Assembly (NCBI GenBank): GCA_963779095.1
Contig: CAVZWU010000011.1
Span: forward strand, 248,001 to 312,000
Direction: 5' to 3'
Source of the DNA: Roseiarcus sp963779095
GTDB taxonomy: Bacteria; Pseudomonadota; Alphaproteobacteria; Rhizobiales; Beijerinckiaceae
DNA length: 64,000 nt
The notes under the pieces are model-generated. The model was given only the letters and a program-made list of their open reading frames with translations, ran no database searches and was not told where the DNA came from. This document shows positions 51,792 to 60,971 of the stretch, in pieces. Both the position numbers and the translations under genes were made by a program. Every line of letters starts with the position of its first letter. The first letter of the stretch is position 1.

Positions 51792-53000
51792 GTGAGTCTC
51801 GCCGACGCGGCTTCCGCTATCGTTCCGACCTACGCGCGGGCGAATGTCGCTTTCGAGCGCGGCGAGGGCTCATGGCTCACCTCGACGACCGGCGAGCTTT
51901 ATCTCGATTTCGGCGCCGGCATCGCCGTGACCTCGGTCGGCCACGCCCATCCCCACCTCGTCGAAACCCTGGCGACTCAGGGGTCGAAGCTGTGGCATGT
52001 TTCGAATCTCTATCAGAATCCGGAGGGGGAGCGCTTTGCGCGCCGCCTCGCCGACGCCACCTTCGCCGATCTCGTTTTCTTCGCCAACTCAGGGGCCGAG
52101 GCGAACGAGGCCGCGATCAAGATGGCGCGGCGGCGCCATTCGGTCGACGGCCATCCCGAGCGCTATCGCACCCTTACCTTCGAAGGGGCGTTTCACGGCC
52201 GCACGCTGGCGATGATCGCCGCCGGCGGCCAGGCCAAATATCTCGACGGCTTCGGCCCAAAGGTCGACGGCTTCGACCAGATCCCGGTGACCGACCTCGA
52301 TGCGGTCGAGGCGGCGATCGGGCCGGAGACCGGCATGATCATGATCGAGCCGATCCAGGGCGAGGGCGGGGTGCGGGTCATTCCCCGGTCCTTCCTGCGG
52401 GGCTTGCGCGAGATCTGCGACCGGCGCGGCCTGCTGCTGATCTTTGACGAAGTGCAGACGGGGGTCGGGCGCACCGGGCGCTTCTTCGCCTATGAGCATT
52501 GCGGGATCCATCCCGACATCCTCACCTCCGCCAAGGGGATCGGCGGAGGCTTTCCGATGTCCGCCTGCCTCGCGACCGCGGACGCGGCGCGCGGGCTCAC
52601 CACCGGTGTCCATGGCACGACCTTCGGCGGCAATACGCTGGCGATGGCGGTCGGCAACGCCACGCTCGACGTCATCCTCGCGCCGGGCTTTCTCGAGCGG
52701 GTCGCGAGGCTGGGACTGGACATGCGCCAGAGGCTGGCGGAGCTCAAGGACCGCCATCACGGCGTGATCGAGGAGGTTCGCGGCGAGGGACTGATGATCG
52801 GCCTCAAGCTCAAGGTTCCGCCGGCCAAGTTCACCGACGCCGCGCTCGAGCGGAAGCTTCTCGTCATTCCCGCGGGCGACAACGTGGTGCGCGTCATGCC
52901 GCCCCTCGTGGTCACCGACGAGGAGATCGCCGAAGGCGTGCGGCGGCTGGACGCGGCTTGCGAAGCGGTGGAACAGCGCGTGACGGCGACTGCGAAGTGA
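51792..53000 (+). CDS. argD: Acetylornithine aminotransferase
   Basis: A 402-residue class III PLP aminotransferase for arginine (and possibly lysine) synthesis. Motifs: FANSGAEANEAAIKMAR, FHGRTLAMIAAGG, LLIFDEVQTGVGRTG and the PLP lysine in TSAKGIGGGFP. The start is set at GTG 51792 because AAGGAG (51780-51785) lies 6 nt before it; the in-frame TTG 51786 abuts that site. argF follows after 9 bp. Confidence 0.93.
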   Translation: MSLADAASAIVPTYARANVAFERGEGSWLTSTTGELYLDFGAGIAVTSVGHAHPHLVETLATQGSKLWHVSNLYQNPEGERFARRLADATFADLVFFANSGAEANEAAIKMARRRHSVDGHPERYRTLTFEGAFHGRTLAMIAAGGQAKYLDGFGPKVDGFDQIPVTDLDAVEAAIGPETGMIMIEPIQGEGGVRVIPRSFLRGLREICDRRGLLLIFDEVQTGVGRTGRFFAYEHCGIHPDILTSAKGIGGGFPMSACLATADAARGLTTGVHGTTFGGNTLAMAVGNATLDVILAPGFLERVARLGLDMRQRLAELKDRHHGVIEEVRGEGLMIGLKLKVPPAKFTDAALERKLLVIPAGDNVVRVMPPLVVTDEEIAEGVRRLDAACEAVEQRVTATAK

Positions 53001-53009
53001 AGCGAAAGC

Positions 53010-53951
53010 ATGGACGCAACCGTTCATACTGAGCCGAGGCATTTCCTCGATCTGCTCGAGCTTTCGACCGGACAGCTCCGCGGCATCCTCGACGCCGCCT
53101 CGGCGATGAAGGCGGGGCGGGTCAAGGGCGCGGAGGCGCCGTCGCGTCCGCTCGCCGGCAAGACGCTGGCGATGATCTTCGACCGGCCTTCGACCCGCAC
53201 CCGCGTCTCGTTCGACGTCGGCATGCGCGAACTCGGCGGCGAGTTGATCATGCTGACCGGGGCCGAGATGCAGCTCGGCCGCGGCGAGACCATCGCCGAC
53301 ACGGCTCGGGTGCTGTCGCGCTATGTCGATGCGATCGTCATCCGCATCCTCTCCCATGACGACATGCGGGAAATGGCGGCGCATGCGACGATCCCGGTGA
53401 TCAACGGCCTCACCAAGCAGTCGCATCCTTGCCAGGTGCTGGCCGATCTCATGACCTTCGAGGAGAAGCGCGGGCCTATCCGCGGGCGCAAGGTCGCCTG
53501 GTCCGGCGACTACAACAACGTGCTGTCGTCCTGGATCGACGCTTCGGCGCGCTTCGACTTCCGGCTCGAGATCGCCTGTCCGCCGGAATTGCAGCCAAGC
53601 AGGCAGCGGCTCGCCGCGGCGAAGAAGGCTGGCGCGAACATCGCGATCGGCGTCGACCCGGTCGAGGCCGCCCGCGACGCGGCGGCGGTCATCTCGGATT
53701 GCTGGGTGTCGATGGGCGACGAGGACGAGGGCCGGCGCCACAACCTGCTCGCGCCCTATCAGGTCAACGCCAAGCTCATGAGCCACGCGGCGCCGGACGC
53801 CGTCTTCATGCACTGCCTGCCGGCCCATCGCGGCGAGGAGGTGACGGACGAAGTGATCGACGGGCCTCAGTCGGTGGTGTTCGACGAAGCGGAAAACCGC
53901 CTACACGCGCAGAAGGGGGTGCTGGCGTGGTGCCTTGGAGCGACGCCATGA
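53010..53951 (+). CDS. argF: Ornithine carbamoyltransferase
   Basis: A 313-residue OTCase converting ornithine and carbamoyl phosphate to citrulline. Carbamoyl-phosphate site DRPSTRTRVSF, GLTKQSHPCQVLADL, and ornithine-site DCWVSMGDE and FMHCLPAHRGEEV are all intact. It overlaps hslO by 4 bp (ATGA). The argD-argF-hslO order is common in alphaproteobacteria. Confidence 0.95.
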   Translation: MDATVHTEPRHFLDLLELSTGQLRGILDAASAMKAGRVKGAEAPSRPLAGKTLAMIFDRPSTRTRVSFDVGMRELGGELIMLTGAEMQLGRGETIADTARVLSRYVDAIVIRILSHDDMREMAAHATIPVINGLTKQSHPCQVLADLMTFEEKRGPIRGRKVAWSGDYNNVLSSWIDASARFDFRLEIACPPELQPSRQRLAAAKKAGANIAIGVDPVEAARDAAAVISDCWVSMGDEDEGRRHNLLAPYQVNAKLMSHAAPDAVFMHCLPAHRGEEVTDEVIDGPQSVVFDEAENRLHAQKGVLAWCLGATP

Positions 53952-54910
53952 CAGTTCTCGAGCGCGCCGCCTCGGCCGAGGTCGTCGACGACATCGTGCT
54001 GCCGTTCGCCGTCGAATCCTTAAGCGTCAGGGGTCGTCTCGTGCGCTTAGGGCCCGCGATCGACCTCATGCTCAAGCGCCACGATTATCCGGAACCCGTG
54101 TCGAAGCTGGTGGCGGAAGCCGTGACGCTTGCAGCGCTGCTCGGCTCGACCTTGAAGACGAGCGGCCGCTTTCAGTTGCAGACCAAGAGCGACGGGCCTG
54201 TCACCATGCTCTTGGTCGATTTCGACGCGCCTTCGCATCTGCGCGCGCTCGCCCGGTTCGACAAGGCCCGGCTCGAGCGCGCGTCGCAGGCCGGCGACGA
54301 CCTGCTCGGCCAGGGCCATATGGCCTTCACCATCGATCCCGGCGGCGACATGAACCGCTATCAGGGCGTGATCGCGCTCGAGGGTCAGGGGCTCGAAGCG
54401 GCGGCGCATCATTATTTCGAGCGCTCGGAGCAGATCCCGACGCTGGCGCGCCTCGCGGTCGGGGAAATCGTGACCACGGGCGGCGCGGCCTGGCGCGCCG
54501 GCGGGCTTGTCGTCCAATACCTGCCGGAAACGGGCGGGCGGCGGCTCAAGGCGGACTTTCCTCCGGGCGACGCGCCCGAGGGCGTCGAGCTTCATACCGT
54601 CGCCGAAGACGACGCGTGGACGGAAGCCAAGACGCGCGCCGCGACGACCGAAGCCCACGAACTGATCGATCCGACGCTGTCGGGCGAGCGGCTGCTGTTC
54701 CGCCTGTTCAACGAGCGGGGCGTGCGCGTCTATGCGCCGACCCCGCTCGCCGCGGTCTGCCGCTGCTCCGCCGAGGGGGTCGACGCGATGTTGCGCTCTT
54801 TTCCGGTGGAGGAGGTCAGGGAGATGGTGGGGGATGACGGGATGATCGGCGTCACCTGCGAGTTCTGCTCGACCAAGCGGGTCTTCGACCCGGCCGACTA
54901 CGGCGCTTGA
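53948..54910 (+). CDS. hslO: Hsp33 redox-regulated chaperone
   Basis: A 320-residue Hsp33, an ATP-independent holdase switched on by oxidation. The zinc/redox centre at the C-terminus has the expected CxC...CxxC spacing: CRCSAEGVDAM near residue 273, then VTCEFCSTKRVFDP. ATG 53948 overlaps the argF stop. Intact. Confidence 0.94.
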   Translation: MTVLERAASAEVVDDIVLPFAVESLSVRGRLVRLGPAIDLMLKRHDYPEPVSKLVAEAVTLAALLGSTLKTSGRFQLQTKSDGPVTMLLVDFDAPSHLRALARFDKARLERASQAGDDLLGQGHMAFTIDPGGDMNRYQGVIALEGQGLEAAAHHYFERSEQIPTLARLAVGEIVTTGGAAWRAGGLVVQYLPETGGRRLKADFPPGDAPEGVELHTVAEDDAWTEAKTRAATTEAHELIDPTLSGERLLFRLFNERGVRVYAPTPLAAVCRCSAEGVDAMLRSFPVEEVREMVGDDGMIGVTCEFCSTKRVFDPADYGA

Positions 54911-54926
54911 GGTTCAAGCCGCACCG

Positions 54927-55847
54927 ATGGATGACAGCGCTTTCGCGGCGAGACTAGCCCAAGCCCAGGCGGCGATCGAGCGCGAGCTCGAAGGCCTGCT
55001 CGGCCTCGAACCCCGGCCGGGCGAGCCGGCGCGGCCCAAGCGCCTCATCGAGGCGATGCGCTATGCGACGCTGGGCGGGGGAAAACGGCTCAGAGCCTTC
55101 CTGACCATCGAGACGGCGCGGGCGCTTGGGCGCACGGACGAAGGTCCGAGGCGCGCGGGCGCGGCGATCGAATGCGTCCACGCCTATTCCCTGATCCATG
55201 ACGATCTGCCGTCGATGGACGATGACGACTTGCGGCGTGGCCGCCCCACGACGCATCGCGCCTTTGACGAAGCGACCGCGATCCTCGCCGGCGACGCGCT
55301 GCAGGCGCTGGCGTTCGAAATTCTGGCCGACCCCGCGACCGATCCGCTCGCCGAGGCGCGCGCCGCGCTCTGTCTGGGGCTGGCGCGAGCCATCGGCGTT
55401 GCGGGCATGGTGGGCGGGCAGATGCTCGATATCGCAGCCGAGCGGAGAACCGCGCCCCTTTCGGTCGAGGAGATTGCGCGCCTGCAGGCGATGAAGACCG
55501 GCGCGCTTCTCAAGTTCAGCGTCGAGGCGGGGACGCGGCTCGCCGGCGCCGGCGCGACGGCGCGGACGGCGCTCGAAACTTACGGGCGCGCGATCGGCGC
55601 CGCGTTTCAGATCGCCGATGACATTCTCGACGTCGAAAGCGACGCGGCGACGCTGGGCAAGCGCGCCGGCAAGGACGCGGCGCAGAACAAAGGTACGCTG
55701 GTCGGAGCGCTCGGGCTCGACGGCGCGCGCCGCGAGCTCGCGCGCCTCGTTGACGAGGCGGTCTCGGCGGTTGATGCGGCGGGCGTGGGCGCCGCTGGCG
55801 ACGCCTTGCGCGCGACCGCGCACTTCGTCGCCAAGCGGAAGAAGTGA
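54927..55847 (+). CDS. ispA: Polyprenyl (farnesyl) diphosphate synthase
   Basis: A 306-residue trans-prenyltransferase that condenses IPP with DMAPP/GPP. Conserved GGGKRLRAFL, first aspartate-rich motif IHDDLPSMDDDDLRRG, ILAGDALQALAFE, GQMLDIAAE, KTGALLKFSV and second aspartate-rich motif QIADDILDVE. The two residues inserted in the first motif (DDxxxxD) are typical of bacterial FPP synthases. It closes the argD-argF-hslO-ispA cluster. Confidence 0.9.
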   Translation: MDDSAFAARLAQAQAAIERELEGLLGLEPRPGEPARPKRLIEAMRYATLGGGKRLRAFLTIETARALGRTDEGPRRAGAAIECVHAYSLIHDDLPSMDDDDLRRGRPTTHRAFDEATAILAGDALQALAFEILADPATDPLAEARAALCLGLARAIGVAGMVGGQMLDIAAERRTAPLSVEEIARLQAMKTGALLKFSVEAGTRLAGAGATARTALETYGRAIGAAFQIADDILDVESDAATLGKRAGKDAAQNKGTLVGALGLDGARRELARLVDEAVSAVDAAGVGAAGDALRATAHFVAKRKK

Positions 55848-56029
55848 GCATTCCTGTTCGGAAGCGATTACGAAGGATCTATCAACTCAGAAGCGGGGGG
55901 TTCATGACGCTTGTGGGACGGCTCCCTCGGCCTTTCGGAAGAGGGCGCCACCTTCGAGCTGCCGCGAACAGCGCCGCCTTGCGCCTTCACTTCCGACCCA
56001 CGAGCGGGTCATTACGATCGCAAAATGTT

Positions 56030-56485
56030 TCACTTTAGCCTCGACATCACAACATACGACGTGATGTGCGCCACCCCTGGCAGCGCCGTCAGACGATCCG
56101 CGTGGAAAATCTCGTAGCTCGCCAGATCTGCAACCGCGACGCGGAGCAGATAGTCGAAGGCTCCCGCAATATGGTGCACCTCGAGGATACCGGGGAGCTG
56201 TGTGACCGCCTTCTGGAAGGCTTGAACGTCGCTGCGCACGTGACGCTCCAACTGCACGGCGGCAAAGACCGTGAATGACCGACCAAGCACCGCAGGGTCG
56301 ATCTCGGCGCGGTAGCCTCGAATGATTCCACGCTGTTCCAGGTCGCGCTGCCGGCGCTGACAACTCGATGGCGACAGGCCGACGACCTCGGCTAGTTCGA
56401 TGCTGGTTTTTCGTGCGTCCGACCGCAAGGCTTGCAGAATTTTCTCGTCAAATGAGTCAATTTCGCTGGTTTTATGCAGAGCCAT
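56030..56485 (-). CDS. Lrp/AsnC-family regulator
   Basis: A 151-residue Lrp-type regulator: N-terminal helix-turn-helix (DEKILQALRSDARKTSIELA, then EVVGLSPSSCQRRQRDLEQRG) and a RAM ligand-binding domain (VHHIAGAFDYLLRVAVADL). Divergent from the PLP lyase gene at 56575, which it probably controls in response to an amino acid. An inverted repeat TTTTATGC (56470-56477) / GCATAAAA (56517-56524) spans its start. Confidence 0.88.
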   Translation of the reverse strand: MALHKTSEIDSFDEKILQALRSDARKTSIELAEVVGLSPSSCQRRQRDLEQRGIIRGYRAEIDPAVLGRSFTVFAAVQLERHVRSDVQAFQKAVTQLPGILEVHHIAGAFDYLLRVAVADLASYEIFHADRLTALPGVAHITSYVVMSRLK

Positions 56486-56574
56486 CGTTCTGTGCGCCTA
56501 ACTTCGCAGAGTTTCGGCATAAAAGGTCGCATATTCTCCACAAGCGCGAAAGCGATTCACGGGAGGGCAATGCG

Positions 56575-57780
56575 ATGACGGAAAAGATGCACGGGATCGA
56601 GACCCGGCTTCAACATCCGAGGATTGCTGCGGCGCCAGGCGGCGAACCTGTCACTTCCCCGATCTACCAAACCTCGACCTACGTTTTGCCGACGCCCGAA
56701 CTGGGGGCGGAGATCGCAGCGAGCTGGCATCCGCAACGTTTCTACACCCGGTATGGCTCGCCCAACGTCGCGCATGTCGAGGCCATTGTCGCTGATCTCG
56801 AGGGCGCCGAAAGCGCGGTCGCGGTCGGCTCCGGCGTCGCGGCGATTGCGGCTTCCATCTTAAGCAATGCGCGCGCCGGGGATCACGTCGTCGCGCAAAC
56901 CGCGCACTACACCGCAGCGCTCACCCTTCTCACAGAATGGCTGCCGCGGCAGGGCGTAGAGGTCACGCAGGTCGACCAGACCGACATCGCGGCGTTTGCC
57001 CAAGCGATTGGTCCGAAGACGCGCCTCGTCTACACGGAAACCCCGACCAACCCGACCATGGCGTTGACCGACCTTAAAGCCGTTTCGGCGCTGGCCCACG
57101 CGCAGGGCGCGATCGTCGTCACGGACAACACCTTTGCGTCGAGCTTCAACCAGCTTCCGCTGACGCTCGGCGTCGATCTCGTCGTGCACTCCGCCACAAA
57201 GTACCTCAACGGCCACAGCGATGTGACGGCGGGCGCGATCGCCGGGTCGCGCAAGCTGATCGAGCCGGTCTGGGAATATGCGCGTGTGCATGGTCCGGTG
57301 CTGCATCCCATGGAGGCGTGGCTGCTCGGGCGCGGGCTCAAGACCTATGCGCTCAGAATGCGCCAGCACAACCAGACCGGAGTTTTGGTGGCCGAAGCGC
57401 TTGTGAAGGCGCGCGGCGTCGCGAAGGTTTACTATCCCGGTCTCGCCTCGCATCCGCGGCACGAACTCGCACGCCGGCAAATGTCGGGCGGCTTTGGCGG
57501 CATGATGGCCTTCGAGGTTGCGGGTCCGACCGCCGAGGAGCGTTTCAAACGGGCTCAGAACGTCCTGCGGAACGTGCGCCTGTGCACGTCGGCGGCCAGC
57601 CTCGGCGGCACGGAGACTTTGATCATCCACCCCGCCTCGATGATCTTCTCCCATCAATCGCCCGACCAACTTGCCGCCGCCGGCGTCGAGCCGGGCCTCC
57701 TGCGACTATCCGTGGGTCTCGAGCATCACGGAGATATTGTGGACGATCTGACGTCCGCGCTTTCGGACGCTGGTGACTGA
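56575..57780 (+). CDS. Cys/Met metabolism PLP lyase (gamma-lyase/gamma-synthase family)
   Basis: A 401-residue PLP enzyme of the cystathionine gamma-synthase/methionine gamma-lyase family: TSPIYQTSTYV, FYTRYGSPNVAHVEAIVADL, VVTDNTFASSF, PLP lysine in VVHSATKYLNGHSDVT, and TLIIHPASM. The region aligned with the methionine gamma-lyase YGCT motif reads HYTAA: the tyrosine is kept but the lyase-specific cysteine is not, so strict methionine gamma-lyase is doubtful. ATG 56575 follows GGGAGG. Regulated probably by the divergent Lrp protein. Confidence 0.85.
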   Translation: MTEKMHGIETRLQHPRIAAAPGGEPVTSPIYQTSTYVLPTPELGAEIAASWHPQRFYTRYGSPNVAHVEAIVADLEGAESAVAVGSGVAAIAASILSNARAGDHVVAQTAHYTAALTLLTEWLPRQGVEVTQVDQTDIAAFAQAIGPKTRLVYTETPTNPTMALTDLKAVSALAHAQGAIVVTDNTFASSFNQLPLTLGVDLVVHSATKYLNGHSDVTAGAIAGSRKLIEPVWEYARVHGPVLHPMEAWLLGRGLKTYALRMRQHNQTGVLVAEALVKARGVAKVYYPGLASHPRHELARRQMSGGFGGMMAFEVAGPTAEERFKRAQNVLRNVRLCTSAASLGGTETLIIHPASMIFSHQSPDQLAAAGVEPGLLRLSVGLEHHGDIVDDLTSALSDAGD

Positions 57781-57858
57781 AAGGCGTCGGAAGAATTGCC
57801 GAGAGCGCCGGGAACTCCAGACGGAGGCGACTTGTGGTGAATGTCCCGTCCGCGCGCC

Positions 57859-58539
57859 TCACCGCGCCGCGGAGCTCTCCTCCTCCACCCCGACCGCGTA
57901 GCCCAAGCCCCGCACGGTCTTGATGATGTCGACGCCGAGCTTCTTGCGCAATCGCCCGATGAACACCTCGATCGTGTTCGAGTCGCGATCGAAATCCTGC
58001 TCGTAGAGATGATCGACGATCTCGCTGCGGGAGATGATGCGCCCCGCATGGTGCATGAGATAGGATAAGAGGCGATATTCGTGGCTGGTCAGCTTGATCA
58101 CGTCGGCGTTGACGGTCACGCGCCCGGCGCGGGCGTCAAGCCTGACCGGGCCGACGGCGAGATCGCTCGAAGCGTGGCCGGCGGCGCGGCGCAGAAGCGC
58201 GCGCAGGCGCGCCAGCACTTCCTCCATGTGAAACGGCTTGGCGACATAGTCGTCCGCGCCGGCGTCGATGCCCTGGACCTTCTCGCTCCATCGATCGCGA
58301 GCGGTCAGCATCAGGACCGGCATCGTGCGCCCGGCCTTGCGCCAGGCCTCGAGGACCGAGATCCCGTCGCGCTTGGGCAGGCCGATGTCGAGCACGACCG
58401 CGTCATAAGGCTCGGTGTCGCCGCGAAACCAGCCTTCCTCGCCGTCGAAGGCGCGGTCGACCGCATAGCCCGCGGCCTCAAGCGCCCCGGACACCTGACG
58501 GTTGAGATCGCGATCGTCCTCGACCACCAAAAGCCGCAT
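57859..58539 (-). CDS. OmpR/PhoB-family response regulator
   Basis: A 226-residue response regulator: receiver domain (acidic pocket VVEDD, phospho-acceptor VVLDIGLPKRDG, ADDYVAKPF) and a C-terminal winged helix (TSHEYRLLSYLMHHAG, NTIEVFIGRLRKKLG, IKTVRGLGYAV). ATG 58539 was preferred over the extension to 58575. It is 32 bp downstream of a PepSY gene. No cognate kinase is adjacent; after the gene the next plus-strand gene converges. Confidence 0.9.
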   Translation of the reverse strand: MRLLVVEDDRDLNRQVSGALEAAGYAVDRAFDGEEGWFRGDTEPYDAVVLDIGLPKRDGISVLEAWRKAGRTMPVLMLTARDRWSEKVQGIDAGADDYVAKPFHMEEVLARLRALLRRAAGHASSDLAVGPVRLDARAGRVTVNADVIKLTSHEYRLLSYLMHHAGRIISRSEIVDHLYEQDFDRDSNTIEVFIGRLRKKLGVDIIKTVRGLGYAVGVEEESSAAR

Positions 58540-58571
58540 GGCAACTTGCTTCCCCTGATTCGGGGCGAAAA

Positions 58572-58985
58572 TCAATTCTTGACCTGCGGCTCGCGAGGCT
58601 CGCGAGGCTCACGCGTCGGGCGCGCGGCGATCTTCCCCGTCCCGGCCTCCATCTGGACATGCACGAGGCGCCCATCCCGATGCAAGAGGACGATCTCGTA
58701 GACGAAATCCTCTCCAGTGCGGCAAAGCCTCGCCGACAGCGGCTCGGCCTTGCGCTGCGCGCCGGCGGCCTTGAGCGCGGCGAACGGCTCGAGCAGGCGG
58801 CGCGACTTGACCATTTCGCGTGTCTCGGCGGAGCTGAGACAGACCTTCTTCGCCGCGGCGTGCGGCTCGACTTCGGCGGCGTAGGCCGCGGCGCACCCCA
58901 TCAGGGCGCACCACGCTCCTGCGCGGCAAAGCATGGCGAGCGCGGCCATGGCGGCAAAGCCTCTGTTGCGGATACTTGATACCAT
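58572..58985 (-). CDS. Secreted PepSY-domain protein
   Basis: About 137 residues. The N-terminus is a signal peptide (basic RNR, then hydrophobic MAALAMLCRAGAWCALMG, cleavage near AAAYAA). The mature part resembles small PepSY proteins: SSAETREMVKSRRLLEPFAA, then FVYEIVLLHRDGRLVHVQME and GTGKI. The C-terminus carries a short tandem REPREPREP. The start may be 58985 or 58949; the longer form gives a better signal peptide. Such proteins often accompany an OmpR regulator, as here. Confidence 0.7.
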   Translation of the reverse strand: MVSSIRNRGFAAMAALAMLCRAGAWCALMGCAAAYAAEVEPHAAAKKVCLSSAETREMVKSRRLLEPFAALKAAGAQRKAEPLSARLCRTGEDFVYEIVLLHRDGRLVHVQMEAGTGKIAARPTREPREPREPQVKN

Positions 58986-59133
58986 GTTGGCGCTTGCGGC
59001 TGAATGCAATGTGAATGGTCGAGCCGTGCGATTGAAGCCGGAAGCGGATGACGTTGGCGGAAAACGGGCAAAAACGCGGCGCTCGATAAGCCGATTGATG
59101 CGCCGCGCCTTCTGGCGCACCAAGCCAGGCGCA

Positions 59134-59895
59134 ATGCCGTCGCCGCGCTTCCGCTTTCTTCGCCTGCTGACGCTCGCCGCGGGGCTGGCCGCGTCAGGCG
59201 CTCCGGCGCGGGCGCTGGTCGGCGCCCAGCCGGACGGGCGCTTCGCCGACCGGGTGGCGATGGTGCTGATCCGCGGCGGCGACAAGGCCGGCTTCTGCAC
59301 GGGCCTCGTGCTCAGCCCGCGCATTCTGCTCACCGCCGCCCATTGCCTGCGGCCCTTGCGCGACATGGCGGTTTACTATCGCGACGCCGCGGGGGCGCCG
59401 GTCATCATTCCGGTCGATGCGGCGATTGCCCATCCGCTCTACCGCGCCGATGCGATCAAGGCTCGCGTCGAATCGATCGACTTGGCTCTTATCCGGACCG
59501 CCCGTCCTCTTGGCGCCCGCTTCGCCGGCGCGGCGATCGCCGATGGCGGGCCGCCGCCGATCGGCGCGTTAGCGATCGTCTCGGGCTACGGCGCGGCGCG
59601 CGAGGGCGATTGGGCGTCGGGCGGCACCCTGCGTAGCGTGACGCTCGCCGTCCGCGAGCCGGCCTCGAAGGTTCTCATTTGGGCCGCCGATCCCGCTGGA
59701 AGGGCGGCCGGCGCCTGCAGCGGCGATTCCGGCGCTCCCGTATGGTCGGCGGACGGATCGGCCGCGATCGCCATCGTCGCCTGGGCGCAAGCCCCGCATG
59801 GGCGCGGCTGCGGCGGCCTGACGCAAGGCCCGCTGCTCGCCCCGCTGAAAGACTGGATCGAGGAGGCGGAGCGCCGGCTTGCTTCGCCTCGCTGA
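59134..59895 (+). CDS. Secreted trypsin-like serine protease
   Basis: A 253-residue S1 family protease. A signal peptide (RFRFLRLLTLAAGLAASGAP, cleavage near ARA) precedes the mature start ALVGAQ. The catalytic triad is visible: His in LLTAAHC, Asp in ESIDLALI, Ser in GACSGDSGAPV. The partner cysteines (FCTG/AAHC) could form the usual disulfide. ATG 59134 was chosen; 59098 is an in-frame alternative. It is divergent from the PepSY/response-regulator pair. Confidence 0.85.
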   Translation: MPSPRFRFLRLLTLAAGLAASGAPARALVGAQPDGRFADRVAMVLIRGGDKAGFCTGLVLSPRILLTAAHCLRPLRDMAVYYRDAAGAPVIIPVDAAIAHPLYRADAIKARVESIDLALIRTARPLGARFAGAAIADGGPPPIGALAIVSGYGAAREGDWASGGTLRSVTLAVREPASKVLIWAADPAGRAAGACSGDSGAPVWSADGSAAIAIVAWAQAPHGRGCGGLTQGPLLAPLKDWIEEAERRLASPR

Positions 59896-60106
59896 ATCGC
59901 CATAATTGTTGAAAGGTCCGTCACGGGGCAAGCCAATCCACATATATTTGTCTGATTTTGCTTAGGAAGCATCTGGCCAACCCACATTGAACCGGCGCCC
60001 TCGCGCGACCCACTCAAGCGCCGGGCGGGGGCCGCTGTTCCTTCCCAGGCGATTGGCGCTTCAGTTTGGCCCCCTCCCCTTCGCGCACAACAACAGGCCC
60101 CATCCC
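59896..60106. other. Intergenic, no gene seen
   Basis: No feature is supported. A segment near 59938-59960 (CACATATATTTGTCTGATTTTG) faintly resembles the right end of the host repeats but is too short to call. Confidence 0.4.
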
Positions 60107-60868
60107 ATGACCTTCGCCCGCTATCCCTCGCTGATCGACAAGGTTGTCTTCATCACCGGCGGCGGGTCCGGCATTGGCGCGGCGATGGTCGAGGCGTTCG
60201 CCGCGCAGGAGGCCAATGTCGCATTTGTCGACATCGCCGCAGAGCCGTCCAGGGACCTGGTTGCGAAAATCGGCGCCTCGAGGCCTCCGCCGCTCTTTCT
60301 GCACAGCGACCTTGCCGACATCGCCGCCCTCGAGGCGGCGATGGAGGAGGTCCGGCAGCGTCTGGGACCGATCGGCGTGCTCGTCAACAACGCGGCGAAT
60401 GATCAACGCCAGGACGCGGACGAAACGAGCGAAGCGGACTGGGATCGGACGATGGCGCTCAATCTCAAGCACCAGTTCTTCGCCGCCCAGATCGCGCGCC
60501 GCTCCATGCGCGAGCTTGGCGGCGGAGCGATCGTCAACTTTTCCTCGACCGCCTGGATGATCGGGGTCGCCCGTCTCACGGTCTATTCCGCCGCCAAGGC
60601 CGCCGTGGTCGGCCTGACGAACAGTCTGGCGCGCGAGTTCGGGCCCGATAATATCCGCGTCAACGCCATCGCTCCGGGCGCGGTCATCACCGAGCGGCAA
60701 CGCCGCCTCTGGATGAACGAGCAAGACATCGCCGACTTCCGGGCGCGTCAGTGCCTCAACCAAACCTTGCTTGCCGAAGATGTCGCGCGTCTGGCGCTGT
60801 TTCTATCCGCCGACGATAGCGCGATGATTACTAAGCAATGCTATCAGGTCGACGGCGGACTGCGTTAG
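60107..60868 (+). CDS. SDR family oxidoreductase
   Basis: A 253-residue classical short-chain dehydrogenase: VVFITGGGSGIGAAMVEAF, NNAAND, catalytic Ser in VNFSSTAWMIG, Tyr-Lys in VYSAAKAAVVGL, and the C-terminal QVDGGLR. The Asp in FVDIAAE after the second strand suggests NAD(H) preference. Substrate unknown; sugar or alcohol dehydrogenases are the closest functional class. Followed 103 bp later by a CBS protein gene. Confidence 0.85.
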   Translation: MTFARYPSLIDKVVFITGGGSGIGAAMVEAFAAQEANVAFVDIAAEPSRDLVAKIGASRPPPLFLHSDLADIAALEAAMEEVRQRLGPIGVLVNNAANDQRQDADETSEADWDRTMALNLKHQFFAAQIARRSMRELGGGAIVNFSSTAWMIGVARLTVYSAAKAAVVGLTNSLAREFGPDNIRVNAIAPGAVITERQRRLWMNEQDIADFRARQCLNQTLLAEDVARLALFLSADDSAMITKQCYQVDGGLR

Positions 60869-60971
60869 TTCGCCTCAACAAAAATGAACTTGATCGCGCC
60901 ATTTTGCGGGCGCATCTTACCGATTCTACGGCGGCTCGACCAAAAGACCGCCTGACGAAGGGGAGAGAGGG

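Noticed and set aside
55844..56038. 64-codon frame after ispA
   Set aside because: Arg-rich shadow sequence without ribosome site or family resemblance.
59938..59960. Third remnant of the host repeat (CACATATATTTGTCTGATTTTG)
   Set aside because: Only about 10-12 bases match the right end of the other copies and neither the hairpin nor GCGCGCCGG parts are nearby.
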